Positions 8,543 through 17,666 are shown, numbered from the stretch's first letter. The stretch is 64,000 nucleotides of DNA from Chelatococcus sp. HY11 (GCF_018398335.1 NZ_JAHBRX010000001.1:930001-994000); one strand, 5' to 3'. Numbers and translations: made by a program. The notes: generated from the letters alone by a model not told the origin.

Positions 8543-9108
8543 CTGCCCTGTCCCTGACCATCAATGGCCGCGCGCACGGTCCGATCGAGGTTCGCGACGA
8601 TTTGTCGATGAACGACTTCCTGCGCGAGGTGCTTGGCATGACGGGCACCAAGTTCGGCTGTGGCGCCGCCCAGTGCCTGAGCTGCGTCGTCATCATCGAT
8701 GAGCCGGACGGCACGAGCTACACCAATCCGACCTGCGTCGTGCCGGCGGTTAACTTCAATGGCAGGCGTATCCGCACGGTGGAGGGCCATGCGGCAGGAG
8801 GCACGCTCACGCCGCTGCAGACCGCCTTCATAGAGCATTTCTCCTTCCAGTGCGGCTACTGCACCGCCGGTTTTCTCAATGAGGGGCAGGTGCTGCTGGA
8901 GCGCCTCGCGGCGACCCCCATTCCGCGCGCTGAGCTCGAAAAAACGATCCTCGAGGCGCTCGACGGGCATTTGTGCCGCTGCACCGGCTATGTGCGCTAT
9001 CACCAGGCGGTCCGTGACGTGATCCTCGCCGAGCCGGCCCGCTACCTCCTGGCCGAGGCGGGCGCCGGCGCGGAGACCGCGCCTCCTCTCACGGGGGAAC
9101 GGCGATGA
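8539..9108 (+). CDS. (2Fe-2S)-binding subunit of the molybdenum hydroxylase
   Basis: A 189-residue electron-transfer subunit with two [2Fe-2S] clusters. The ferredoxin-like domain (residues 1-80) has FGCGAAQCLSCVV and a later Cys (NPTCVV); the helical C-terminal domain has FQCGYCTAGFL and HLCRCTGYVRY. These are the eight cysteines expected in the small subunit of xanthine-dehydrogenase-type enzymes. It starts with GTG overlapping the stop of the Mo subunit (GTGA) and itself overlaps the cytochrome gene (ATGA), so the three are translationally coupled. It has no signal peptide and would be carried out with the Tat-bearing large subunit. Confidence 0.93.
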   Translation: MTALSLTINGRAHGPIEVRDDLSMNDFLREVLGMTGTKFGCGAAQCLSCVVIIDEPDGTSYTNPTCVVPAVNFNGRRIRTVEGHAAGGTLTPLQTAFIEHFSFQCGYCTAGFLNEGQVLLERLAATPIPRAELEKTILEALDGHLCRCTGYVRYHQAVRDVILAEPARYLLAEAGAGAETAPPLTGERR

Positions 9109-9725
9109 TCTCCATCTCGCGCTTCTCGGCCCATGTTCTGGCCACCGTGGCGGTGAGCCTCGTCGCCGGCTTCGTCGCGTCCCATTCGGTGCGTGGCGCG
9201 CCCGCGAACACGCTCGCAGCGCCGGAGAGTTTCGCGACCATCACGGATGAGCGCGCGCGCTCCGTGGCTCTCTTCGGCGAGATCGGCAAGGTGATTATGA
9301 GCCCGCGCTGCATGAATTGCCATTCCGCCGGTGACCGTCCGCGACAGGGGGACAACCAGCGTCCGCATCAGCCGCCGGTGTTCCGTGGCGCCGATGGCAT
9401 GGGCCTGCCGGCGATGCGCTGCGCGACCTGCCATCAGAAGGGCAATTTCGACCCGGCCCGCATGCCCGGCCACGATCCCTGGGCGATGGCTCCGGTCGAG
9501 ATGGTCTGGGAGGGCAAGACGCTCGGGGAAATCTGCGTGCAGATGAAGGATCCCGCGCGCAATGGCGGCATGTCGCTCCCCGATATCGTGCATCACATCG
9601 GCGACGACGGCCTTGTCGGCTGGGCGTGGTCGCCGGGCGTCGGGCGCACGCCCGCTCCCGGCACACAGAAGGAAGCAAAGGCCCTCGTCGAGGCCTGGGT
9701 CAAAAGCGGGGCAGCCTGTCCATAG
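9105..9725 (+). CDS. Exported di-haem c-type cytochrome, electron acceptor of the hydroxylase
   Basis: A 206-residue protein with an N-terminal membrane anchor or signal (ISRFSAHVLATVAVSLVAGFVASH) and two CxxCH haem-binding motifs, CMNCH near residue 68 and CATCH near residue 106. It would take electrons from the 2Fe-2S subunit in the periplasm and pass them to the respiratory chain, replacing the FAD subunit found in cytoplasmic relatives; none is encoded here. The region between the motifs (GADGMGLPAMRCATCHQKGNFDP) resembles cytochromes associated with isoquinoline oxidoreductase-like enzymes. It overlaps the preceding gene by 4 bp. Confidence 0.88.
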   Translation: MISISRFSAHVLATVAVSLVAGFVASHSVRGAPANTLAAPESFATITDERARSVALFGEIGKVIMSPRCMNCHSAGDRPRQGDNQRPHQPPVFRGADGMGLPAMRCATCHQKGNFDPARMPGHDPWAMAPVEMVWEGKTLGEICVQMKDPARNGGMSLPDIVHHIGDDGLVGWAWSPGVGRTPAPGTQKEAKALVEAWVKSGAACP

Positions 9726-9831
9726 CCGGGCGCGGCCGGGCCGCGTCAGGTGCACTAAGGCATTGTTCTAACGCATAAAAACTACGCGGAAACGAAACAG
9801 ATTCTCGCGATCAAGCGCTGGGGAAACGTCG

Positions 9832-10941
9832 ATGACCTACGTGAAAACTTTACGCTGTGCCGCGCTTTCGGCGCTGCTGTGCGGTGTCGGGGCCGGATCC
9901 GCCTGGGCGCAGGACCAGTCGGGCATTCCCAGCTATATGGACGTGATCGTGGGCGCCAAGATTCCCGACGCGGCCGAGACCGCCAAGCAGAACGTGCTCG
10001 CCCTCAACACCGGCATGTTCCAGCTCTATGGCGATGCCAGCAAGCTCGTGCAGGGCAGCATCCTGTCGCAACACCCGGTCATCCTCGGGTTGTTCTCCGG
10101 CGCCGGCGGCCGCTTCATTCTCTATCGGCCGGGCAAGCCGCCGCTGGAGGCGCCGCAGGTTCCGGATGTCTACCAGCTTCTGAAGTCGGTCGGTCACAGC
10201 GTGATGGCGCTCGGCGTCGTCGCGGGCCCCCATATCGGCAAGCAGAACGACGGTTCCTTCCAGCCCTCGCTGCTCGCCTATCGGGTGCGGCTGCAGGCGG
10301 CTCTGGACAGTCTCGACAAGACCAGCATGCCCGAGGAATGGCGTGCCAATAATCGCGAACTGATCCAGGAGAACATCGCCTTCATCGACAAGGTGGCGGA
10401 CGGCACGGTCGTCAGCTTCGCGGAGGTGCAGGCTTTCGCGGCGAACCAGAAAAACCGCCTGAAGCTCAACATTCGCTGGGCTGCCGACACGCAGGTCAAG
10501 CACTGGATAGGCGTGCTGGCGGACTGGAAGAAGGAGCTCGGTGACGACTGGAGCAAGGTCTACGCCGCCAGCAACACGATCTATGTCGCGCGGCAGAACA
10601 ACGTGCTGTACAGCGTGCTCGCCCAGTTCTTCTCGCCGGAGGACATCAACTCCCGGCTGATCCTGATCGAGACCGTTTCCTTCACCTCGACGCCGCAGGA
10701 CATGCTCGAGTCGTTGACGCGCATCATCGCGGACCGGACGGTGGGGGAAACCTTCTTCGGCAGCCGCTACCTGATGGACTATGAGCTCATGGGCGGTGAT
10801 GCCCGTGACAGCATTGTCGCGGAAACCAAGGCGCGCGGCATCACGACCCACCTGCCGCCCAAGGTGCCTTTCGGGTCCAATCAATGGCCGACGCTGATCA
10901 CGCCCGGCCCTGGTCCTGCCTCCTTGGCGGATCTGCCGTAA
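9832..10941 (+). CDS. Exported protein of unknown function
   Basis: A 369-residue protein with a clear Sec signal peptide ending GSAWAQ (about residue 26) and no further membrane segment. I do not recognise a family. The mature protein is mostly helical in appearance, with repeated amphipathic stretches (LQAALDSLDKTSMPEEWRANN; ENIAFIDKVADGTVVSFAEV) and a Pro-rich tail. It follows the cytochrome gene by 106 bp on the same strand and may belong to the same periplasmic oxidation pathway, but the gap allows its own promoter. Confidence 0.75.
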   Translation: MTYVKTLRCAALSALLCGVGAGSAWAQDQSGIPSYMDVIVGAKIPDAAETAKQNVLALNTGMFQLYGDASKLVQGSILSQHPVILGLFSGAGGRFILYRPGKPPLEAPQVPDVYQLLKSVGHSVMALGVVAGPHIGKQNDGSFQPSLLAYRVRLQAALDSLDKTSMPEEWRANNRELIQENIAFIDKVADGTVVSFAEVQAFAANQKNRLKLNIRWAADTQVKHWIGVLADWKKELGDDWSKVYAASNTIYVARQNNVLYSVLAQFFSPEDINSRLILIETVSFTSTPQDMLESLTRIIADRTVGETFFGSRYLMDYELMGGDARDSIVAETKARGITTHLPPKVPFGSNQWPTLITPGPGPASLADLP

Positions 10942-10989
10942 AGGTCATTCCGACGTCCGACGCGCCCGCTTGCGCGTTGCATCATGCCT

Positions 10990-11012
10990 CGCCTGTCATT
11001 CGTGAACAGGCG
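10990..11012 (+). terminator. Small hairpin after the exported-protein gene
   Basis: CGCCTGT (10990-10996) pairs with ACAGGCG (11006-11012) around a 9-nt loop, about 50 bp after the stop at 10941. There is no T-run, so it is a weak candidate for a terminator or mRNA 3' hairpin. Confidence 0.3.
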
Positions 11013-11060
11013 CGGCGCTGCGGCAAGCTGGCACGCGTGTGAGAAACTCCAGCTCGGGAG

Positions 11061-12035
11061 ATGGGGCTGATGTCGCGTGTATGGTCTGGCCGCCGATGCC
11101 TGGCTGTATTTGCAGCCATCGCTCTCATGATGACTGCATTATCACATGCCTTCGCGCAGACGAGCCGCGATTGGCTGACCGATCTGCCGCGCGAAACGGT
11201 CCAGGTCAAAGCCTGGCCAAACGGCAAGAAGGTCGCCGTGATCTTCGTCCTCTATGTCGAAGTGTGGGGGCCGGGGAATGGCCCGAGCCTGCGCGCAGAC
11301 ATGACCTCTCGGAATCCGGACGTCGTGAACGGCGCCTTCCGGCAATATGCCATCGAATGGGGATTGCCCCGGGTTGGCCGGCTGTTCGCCGAACAGGGGG
11401 TGCCGCTGACCTTTGCCCTGAACGCGCTTTTCCCCTCCAGCTATCCAACGGTCTGGCGGGCGCTGCGCACCAGTGTCCCCCATGCGCCAATACTTGGCCA
11501 CGGCATGAACAACACGACGCAATTGCTTCCGCTGAACGAAGGCATTGGAGCGCAGCAAGCCTACATCAAGCAGACTTTGGATCTGATCGAGCGTGACACC
11601 GGAGAGCGGCCGATCGGCTGGTCGAGCCCCAGCGTCTATCCGAATGCCGATACATTCTCGGCAAGCGCGGCGGCGGGTATCCGCTACACGCTGGACGGCA
11701 TGGATTCCGATATCCTCAGCCGGTTGCAGACGCCTTCTGGTCCCCTGCTGCAAATTCCTTATCCCGCTGTCACGGTCGATATGGGCCATTATCTGACCCG
11801 AGGCATGGAGCCTGTTGACCTCGAAAAGCTCTGGATCGACTATGTCTCGGAGCTTGCGCGCGAGGCACGTGTGGACCCGGAGCGCGAAGCCACGGTCGTC
11901 GCAATCGGCATCCATCCGTTCGTGGTCGGCACGCCGACCGGCGCTGCCGCTATGCGCCGCGTCCTGGAGACTCTGAAGACGCTCGACGAGGTCTGGCTCA
12001 CCGAGACCCGGGCGGTCTTTGATTCCGTGCGTTGA
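11061..12035 (+). CDS. Exported polysaccharide deacetylase-like (NodB fold) protein
   Basis: A 324-residue secreted protein of the NodB/PuuE superfamily, which holds polysaccharide deacetylases and cyclic-amide hydrolases. After the signal peptide (ends SHAFAQ) comes KKVAVIFVLYVEVWGPGNG, the first beta strand of the fold, but the metal-ligand Asp-Asp of true deacetylases is not evident. The metal-binding His motif appears as ILGHGMNNTTQL, and RPIGWSSPSVYPNADTFSASAAAGIRYTLDGMDSD matches the family's Pro-rich catalytic loop. This pattern fits the allantoinase/PuuE-like branch better than chitooligosaccharide deacetylase. An internal ATG at 11070, 9 nt after GGGAG, is the likelier start. Confidence 0.8.
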   Translation: MGLMSRVWSGRRCLAVFAAIALMMTALSHAFAQTSRDWLTDLPRETVQVKAWPNGKKVAVIFVLYVEVWGPGNGPSLRADMTSRNPDVVNGAFRQYAIEWGLPRVGRLFAEQGVPLTFALNALFPSSYPTVWRALRTSVPHAPILGHGMNNTTQLLPLNEGIGAQQAYIKQTLDLIERDTGERPIGWSSPSVYPNADTFSASAAAGIRYTLDGMDSDILSRLQTPSGPLLQIPYPAVTVDMGHYLTRGMEPVDLEKLWIDYVSELAREARVDPEREATVVAIGIHPFVVGTPTGAAAMRRVLETLKTLDEVWLTETRAVFDSVR

Positions 12036-12454
12036 CTCGGTTGGACCCGCGAAAGCCCCTTGTTCACGTGTGCTGTCAGGAAATACTTGCGCGGGTCAGA
12101 CTGGGATGAACCTTCAACGGATTGGGGAGCAGAATGATATGGACTTAGCTTCCCGTGACGATCCAGAGGCAGCCGTCCGCCCGCACGACCTCGATGAAAA
12201 TGGGTTGTCCGATAACCGGCAAGGGCGCGGCCATCCCGAATGACTCGCGCGGTCAGGCCTCAGTATTTTAGGCGGCTACCTCCGACGGCTGTGCCGAGAT
12301 CCAAAGGCTTAGCGTTATGTCGTGCCGCTGGTCGACCGTAGAGTTCGCCCGGACGCAGCGCCTACGCCGTCTGGCTTGCTCTCTCTCTGAGAAGAAATCT
12401 GCCAATGTGTGTTCCGCCTTCTAACGGCGTGTTCGCTTGAAAAAGGGAAACGTC
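12036..12454. other. 419-bp intergenic region
   Basis: No gene is supported. A possible 34-codon frame from an ATG near 12139 follows GGGGAG but its sequence (Asp/Arg-rich, no hydrophobic core) gives no support. The segment presumably carries the promoter of the downstream exported-protein cluster. Confidence 0.5.
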
Positions 12455-14245
12455 ATGGGAATACACGGGGCTCTGCGTGGCTTGCCCACCGCGTTGGCGA
12501 TCCTCGGCGCCGTTCAGGTCATGGCCGTTCCCGACATGGCCGATGCCCAGCAGTCGCCGGCTCGAACGCCGCTCAATCTTGCCACCGATAGTCTCACCCA
12601 GTCGCTGTCGATCCCAACGATCGCGCTGCCGGGCGTCAATCTCACTGGAGAACGGCTGAAAGCCCTCCTGAACGGCGGCGCGCGTGGACTTCGCGGAATG
12701 ACAGCGATCAATGCGAAGCGCATTTCCGTTCCTGAGATAAGACTAACTTTCGCGGCTTCCGGCAATGAGAAAGGGCAGGGTGGTACACCGGGGCTCAGCC
12801 TCACGAGCATCCTGCTGGAGGACGTCCGTGGTGGGCGTGCCGGAACTGTCACGATAGGAACTGTCGGCTGGAAAACGCAGGCTGGAACAGCCAGGCTCGA
12901 CAATGTTGTGATCCACGACGTCGATATCGAGGCTGCGCTGGCGCTCTACGGCGGGAGCGCGCAAGGTGGCGCGACTGGGATGAGGGCCATCGCCGCCAAA
13001 ATGACGGCAACTGGCGGCAATATCATGTCGCGGGGCGTCCATTGCACCGCTGGCGCAATCGCCGTTGGCGCACTGAGGGTTCGGCAGGGTTCAACCTCAT
13101 CGGCCGTGACGGCCATATCGATGGTCGAAGCCGGGGAAGCGGCAAATTCGGCCGGCGTAGGGCACCTTTGGTGGCTTCTGGCCGCCTATCAGCGCGTCCT
13201 GAATGATTTTGAAGCGGATGGTGGGGATCTTCAAGATTACCATTGCGCGGCGAGTATTGCCGGCACGCCTGATACGACAGTCGATATCGAGCGCGTAACG
13301 ATGGGCCCTTTGCGAGGCGGCGTCGATCCTGCAGTCGCAATGGAGGGCCTTTCGGTCAGGTTCGCCGGTGATCCGGCTGTCTCAATCCGTCAAGCCAACT
13401 TGAAGCCAATTGATCTGACGCGTTCTATCAGCGCGTTAAGAGCCGCACCGGCGGAGATAAAGTCCGATTGGTTGATCGCGAATATCCGCGCCTTGCTTCC
13501 CTCCATCGAGGCCTTCTCGTTCGAGGACGCGGTGTTTTCCATCCCGCTCTCCAGCAATCCCGGAGGCCGGCAGAGCCTGGAGATTTTGAGCTTCGATGCC
13601 AAGTTTGCGAATTACCGCAACAACGTTCCGACGTCGATCGACGTCGATAGCATCGGCATCAAGTTCGATCTGCCGGAGGGCCCTGGTGTCCCTGGCGCCG
13701 CTGCTTTGCGGACGGCGGGTGTTTCGCGCTTCAATGGCACGGCACGCGTCACCCTCGGGTGGAACGAAAGCGAGGAGACGATCGGTGTTCATGAGCTGTC
13801 CCTCACGGGGCGAGAACTCGGGGGAGTTTTCCTGAGTGGTGAGATCGCAAACGCGGGCAGTGCCTTGTTCTCCGCGACTGCTGGTGAGACGCTGTCGGCA
13901 GTCCAGAATGTGACGGTGAAGTTCGTGACGATCTCAGCCATCGATTCAGGCCTCGGCGATCTGATCGCACGGTATTTCGCACAGCTTCAGGGAGGTGACC
14001 CTGCGGCGGTGAGGAGCGTTCTGGCGGATAAGGCCAAGGGCATCGTGAGCGCCGCGCTCGCGTCTTCACCATCGGTCGCGGCTATCGCCGACGCCGTGGG
14101 TGCGCTCGCCAGCGGTTCCAGGAAAAACCTCAACGTCACAATCCAGGCTTACGGGAACGGGCTCGACATTGCAGATCTGTCGGACATCGTGATCAACTAC
14201 CCGGCTCTTCTGCAGCGGGTGAGGATCGACGCCGAGGCAAAATAG
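12455..14245 (+). CDS. Large exported protein of unknown function
   Basis: About 596 residues with a Sec signal peptide ending MADAQQ. The frame opens at a TTG (12437), but the ATG at 12455 with AAGGGAAA upstream is preferred. I do not recognise the family. The sequence is rich in alternating beta-strand patterns (ISVPEIRLTFAAS; GTARVTLGWNESEETIGVHELSLTGRELGG), with repeated themes of SxxxEAFSFEDAVFSIPL type, reminiscent of lipid-transfer-like AsmA/DUF945 periplasmic proteins; this likeness is structural impression only. Low Cys content and no C-terminal anchor. It begins a run of four exported unknown proteins on the same strand. Confidence 0.7.
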   Translation: MGIHGALRGLPTALAILGAVQVMAVPDMADAQQSPARTPLNLATDSLTQSLSIPTIALPGVNLTGERLKALLNGGARGLRGMTAINAKRISVPEIRLTFAASGNEKGQGGTPGLSLTSILLEDVRGGRAGTVTIGTVGWKTQAGTARLDNVVIHDVDIEAALALYGGSAQGGATGMRAIAAKMTATGGNIMSRGVHCTAGAIAVGALRVRQGSTSSAVTAISMVEAGEAANSAGVGHLWWLLAAYQRVLNDFEADGGDLQDYHCAASIAGTPDTTVDIERVTMGPLRGGVDPAVAMEGLSVRFAGDPAVSIRQANLKPIDLTRSISALRAAPAEIKSDWLIANIRALLPSIEAFSFEDAVFSIPLSSNPGGRQSLEILSFDAKFANYRNNVPTSIDVDSIGIKFDLPEGPGVPGAAALRTAGVSRFNGTARVTLGWNESEETIGVHELSLTGRELGGVFLSGEIANAGSALFSATAGETLSAVQNVTVKFVTISAIDSGLGDLIARYFAQLQGGDPAAVRSVLADKAKGIVSAALASSPSVAAIADAVGALASGSRKNLNVTIQAYGNGLDIADLSDIVINYPALLQRVRIDAEAK

Positions 14246-14348
14246 TTGGGGTATGTTTGAGGGATCCTTGAGCAGACACGTGGGGTGAAAAGCGCGCGAA
14301 ACGGAACACCGGCAGAGTGCGGGCGGATCAGCCTTGAAAGGATCGCCA

Positions 14349-14708
14349 ATGCCCACGCCCATCAACCGCCGCGTCGTCGCCGGCGCCGTCCTCGCGGGAG
14401 TAATCACGGCCACCCTCAACCCCGCGCTCTCCGCCGAGCAGGGCGCCAAGCTGTTCACCTTCGTCAGCGAGAAGGACGAGATCGTCGCCGCGCTGACAAA
14501 GGAGGACGCCTCCCTTGGTGACGACGCCACGGCGATCGGAAAGGCGCTTCGGGAGCGCGGCACGATCACGGTCTGGCGCTATGCCGTTCGCAAGGCCAAG
14601 GACGGCGAGCTCGAGCAGGCGCCGTTCGCGAAGATCAGCGTGCAGGCCCAGGGTAATCTGCGTGTCGAGCCCTATCGGACGCCGCTTCGCGTGGTTCCGG
14701 TGGAATAA
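14349..14708 (+). CDS. Small exported protein of unknown function
   Basis: A 119-residue protein with a signal peptide (RRVVAGAVLAGVITATLNPALSA). The ATG at 14349 is preceded by AAAGGA. The mature part contains ALRERGTITVWRYAVRKAKDGELEQAPFAKISVQAQGNLRVEPYRTP, a mixed alpha/beta segment I cannot assign. Its stop codon overlaps the start of the next gene (TAATG), so the two are coupled and probably act together in the periplasm. Confidence 0.7.
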   Translation: MPTPINRRVVAGAVLAGVITATLNPALSAEQGAKLFTFVSEKDEIVAALTKEDASLGDDATAIGKALRERGTITVWRYAVRKAKDGELEQAPFAKISVQAQGNLRVEPYRTPLRVVPVE

Positions 14709-15709
14709 TGGTGCCGCATCGGCTCCATTTGGCGATGGCGGCCGTGCTGGCGCTGCCCTTCGCCGGTCTCGCCGGATTGTCGTCCGCGCAGGAGCGCACG
14801 GGTGGGTCCAGGACTTCGGCGCAGGTTCTGGCTGTGGCGGACGCAACGAATCCCGAATGGCGTGAAGCGGCCGTCCGGGCGCTTCCATCCGCTTGGGTCC
14901 TTGGCCGGCTGTACCGGATCGATGAAGCGGCTGGGAAGGCTTTCTTTGCCGCGTTTCCGAAAGGCGCCGATACGCCTTGGACGCCCGGAAACGCTTTCGA
15001 TTTCGGCCAGACGGTCGAAGTCGCGCTGAAGACGACGGATCACCGTCGGGTGGTCTCGGAGGTTCGTATCTACACCGCCTCGCCTGAGGATCGCGACACA
15101 AGCGATATCGAGCAGGTGGGGCCGGGATCCGAACTCTATGCCGCGGCGCAGGCCGAGGGCAGGAGCGGTGTCATGGTTTGCCGGATCAGAGGGTGGGCGC
15201 TTGGTGAGGGCAGCGCTGGAACGGCGGTTCGAAGACGGCCCTCCGACGACGCACCCATCGTTGGGCGTCTCGCTCGTCCCTATCTGTCGGATGATAACGA
15301 TGCGTCTGCCATTGATGGATGGCGGGCCGCGTTCGACATCACTGGCTACAAGGACGGCTGGTTCCGTATCAACAAGGCGACGCCGCCGGGCTCACTCTAT
15401 GGTGATGACCCGCCCCGGGGCCATCCGAAAACCTACGCCGGGGCCGGGTGGGTTCGGGTGACCGAGGTCACCGGCGCCTACAGCAACACCCAGATGCCGG
15501 TGCCCCGCCTGCTTCAATATCCGAATGTGGATGCGCTGGCCTTTCAGCCCGGCGAGAATGCCGCTGATGCAAATGGCAATCTGTCGATCGACGGCACCCT
15601 GACAAGGCTCCATGCCTGCTCGGGGTATTGGGCGCTGACGACGAGCAGGGACGGTCAACGTGGCTGGTGGCGGGGAATCTGTTCCAACCAGGTCACCAAC
15701 TGTAGCTAG
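14708..15709 (+). CDS. Exported protein with SH3-like region
   Basis: A 333-residue protein with a signal peptide (LAMAAVLALPFAGLAGLSSAQ). The C-terminal half resembles a bacterial SH3 (SH3b) domain: TAVRRRPSDDAPIVGRLARPY, followed by YKDGWFRINKA and GAGWVRVTEV, the typical R-xx-P...G-x-V...GW..V pattern used to bind peptidoglycan or other envelope parts. The end holds ACSGYWALTTSRDGQRGWWRGICSNQVTNC, with a pattern of Trp and three Cys. It is translationally coupled to the small exported protein upstream. A role in the cell envelope is inferred. Confidence 0.72.
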   Translation: MVPHRLHLAMAAVLALPFAGLAGLSSAQERTGGSRTSAQVLAVADATNPEWREAAVRALPSAWVLGRLYRIDEAAGKAFFAAFPKGADTPWTPGNAFDFGQTVEVALKTTDHRRVVSEVRIYTASPEDRDTSDIEQVGPGSELYAAAQAEGRSGVMVCRIRGWALGEGSAGTAVRRRPSDDAPIVGRLARPYLSDDNDASAIDGWRAAFDITGYKDGWFRINKATPPGSLYGDDPPRGHPKTYAGAGWVRVTEVTGAYSNTQMPVPRLLQYPNVDALAFQPGENAADANGNLSIDGTLTRLHACSGYWALTTSRDGQRGWWRGICSNQVTNCS

Positions 15710-15812
15710 CGGCGTTGAAATACGAGCGAAACACTCTTTCCCTATGGTTCCCAGGGAATTTTGGGCTTTGGTTGACCCATAAGTCGCAGGTTGCGGGACG
15801 TCGAACACGACC

Positions 15813-16292
15813 ATGCAGGGACAGGTAACGGCGGGGGGCCCTGGCGCCGGATGTATCGAGTGGCCGCGCCGAAATCCCCTCGCGCTGAGGCTTTTAGGCG
15901 TGCTGGGGGCTGGCCTGCTTGGTGTGCTGGCGCCGCATGTCGCAAGCGCGACGGAATGGATGTATTGCCACGATGCTCGCTCCAGAGTCAGCGTCGGGCT
16001 GTTGTTGGGCCTTGCTGACACTGTGTCTGTCGTGGCGGCGACTCTGGAAACTCCAAAGGGCGACTATACGACGAGCGAGCATTACGGCACAGGCAAGCCG
16101 TTCGCCATCCGCTACGTCAGGGGGATGATAAACGAGGCCCGGATCGGGATCGATTTCATGGGGGAACCCGCTAACCGGCTGTTAGGCGAACTCCGTCTGC
16201 GCCGGGGCAAGCGCGGCGACATGGTCGTCTATCGGGGTACGCTCACGGTGACGGGAGAGGGCAGCTGGAAGGTGTCCTGCGACGCCGAATGA
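15813..16292 (+). CDS. Small exported protein of unknown function
   Basis: A 159-residue protein with a long N-terminal region and a hydrophobic signal segment (LRLLGVLGAGLLGVLAPHVASA), cleaved before TEWMYCHDAR. The mature domain of about 110 residues has two cysteines (YCHDAR and VSCDAE), which could form a disulfide linking its ends, and a beta-rich pattern. I do not recognise it. It lies 104 bp after the SH3-like gene and converges with the MFS gene; no strong Shine-Dalgarno is seen at the chosen ATG. Confidence 0.6.
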   Translation: MQGQVTAGGPGAGCIEWPRRNPLALRLLGVLGAGLLGVLAPHVASATEWMYCHDARSRVSVGLLLGLADTVSVVAATLETPKGDYTTSEHYGTGKPFAIRYVRGMINEARIGIDFMGEPANRLLGELRLRRGKRGDMVVYRGTLTVTGEGSWKVSCDAE

Positions 16293-16319
16293 ACGGGTCT
16301 GAACCACCCGCCGGTGAGC

Positions 16320-17666
16320 TCACCGCGTTTCCGGAATTCCGCGGCTGAGAAGGGCGCCGGCCGCGCCCGCGAGCGCGATCATCACCAGAACACCCGTTAG
16401 TTCGGCTATCGTGAAGGCAATCGCGCCGGCTGCCACGCCGATGCTGCCGCCGAGAAAGGTGCTGGCATTGACGAAGCCCGCGCCCTGTCCCGCTTGCGAT
16501 GGCGGCAGGGCTGAGAGGGCGAGACGCGGAGCCAGCGCATAGGGGACCGCCAAACCGGCGCCCATGATGAAGAAGCCGACGGCGAGGAGGCGCAGGTCGC
16601 TTGTGATGATGGCTGCACCGGTGATGAGGCAAGCGAGCAGAACGAGACCCATTCCGCCCGTGATCGCATTCCGAAGCCCAAGCCGAGCCGCGATGGCGGA
16701 AGCCGAAAGTGCGAGCGCGAGCAGCGCTACTCCCAGCGGAAGCAGCAAGGCACCCGCCTCCAGCGCGGTCAGGCCGAGGCCACGGGGGCTCTGCGCGTAG
16801 AGATTGAAATAGAGCAGGAGGCCCATGATGCACAACATCGCCAGGGCGCCGATGGCTGTCCCGATCACAAAGCCCCGCTGCGCGAAGAAAGCGAGGTCCA
16901 CCATCGGGGCGCTGACACGTTTTTCGACGATCAGCAGCAGCGTGAGGGCGAGGATCGCCAGGACAAGTGGAAGGATCGCCAAAAGGGGAGCCGTTCCGGC
17001 ATGCGGCAGCGCATGAAGGGTGAAAACCACCGCAACCATGAACGTGGCAAGCAAGCCGAAACCGACCACGTCGATGCCCTCGGTCGATGCCTTTTTCGGA
17101 GGCGCGGGGGCTTTCCCGGCGATGACGAGGCCGGCGAGGGCGGCAGCGATCAGAGGAACATTGAACCAGAAAACCATGCGCCAGCCGGCGATATGGGTCA
17201 GGCTGCCGCCGACGAGCGGGCCGATGCTGAAGCCGAGCATCAGAAATCCCGTCCAGGCGCCGATGGCCGCGTCCTTGCCCTCCGGCGCCGCGCTGCCGTT
17301 GATCGCGGCAAGCGTACCGGGCACGGCGAATGCGGCCCCCAGGCCTTGCAGCGCGCGTCCGATCAGAAGCGCGGCTTGCGTGTCGGCCGCCGCGATGATG
17401 CAGGATGCAAAGCCGAACACCGCCAGTCCAGCCATCGAACTCATCCGGGCGGTCAATCGGTCCGCGGCCTTTCCACCGAGAACCACGCAGGCGGCGGACA
17501 TGACCAGATAAGCGTTCACCGCCCATTGTACGCCCGCTGGCGTGAGGGACAGTTCGCCTTGCATGAGCGGCAACGCCGCCATGATCGCCGTGCTGTTGGC
17601 GCCCACGGCCAACATCGCCAGACAGGATGCCCAAAGGAGCAACGCGAACCCCGCTTGCTGCTTCAT
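16320..17666 (-). CDS. MFS efflux transporter, DHA2 (EmrB/QacA) type
   Basis: A 448-residue inner-membrane exporter, probably drug/proton antiport. The DHA2 N-terminus is clear: NSTAIMAALPLMQGELSLTPAGVQWAVNAYLVMSAACVVLGGKAADR, with motif A-like GGKAADRLTARM and motif C-like GFSIGPLVGG. About 14 hydrophobic segments are present. The frame extends to 17768, but the ATG at 17666 after GGGGGG gives the normal EmrB start. It is divergent from the alcohol dehydrogenase gene. Substrate unknown. Confidence 0.9.
   Translation of the reverse strand: MKQQAGFALLLWASCLAMLAVGANSTAIMAALPLMQGELSLTPAGVQWAVNAYLVMSAACVVLGGKAADRLTARMSSMAGLAVFGFASCIIAAADTQAALLIGRALQGLGAAFAVPGTLAAINGSAAPEGKDAAIGAWTGFLMLGFSIGPLVGGSLTHIAGWRMVFWFNVPLIAAALAGLVIAGKAPAPPKKASTEGIDVVGFGLLATFMVAVVFTLHALPHAGTAPLLAILPLVLAILALTLLLIVEKRVSAPMVDLAFFAQRGFVIGTAIGALAMLCIMGLLLYFNLYAQSPRGLGLTALEAGALLLPLGVALLALALSASAIAARLGLRNAITGGMGLVLLACLITGAAIITSDLRLLAVGFFIMGAGLAVPYALAPRLALSALPPSQAGQGAGFVNASTFLGGSIGVAAGAIAFTIAELTGVLVMIALAGAAGALLSRGIPETR

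Noticed and set aside
12139-12243. 34-codon frame MDLASRDDPEAAVRPHD... after GGGGAG
   Set aside because: A ribosome-like site exists, but the product has no hydrophobic or domain features and the spacing is not convincing.
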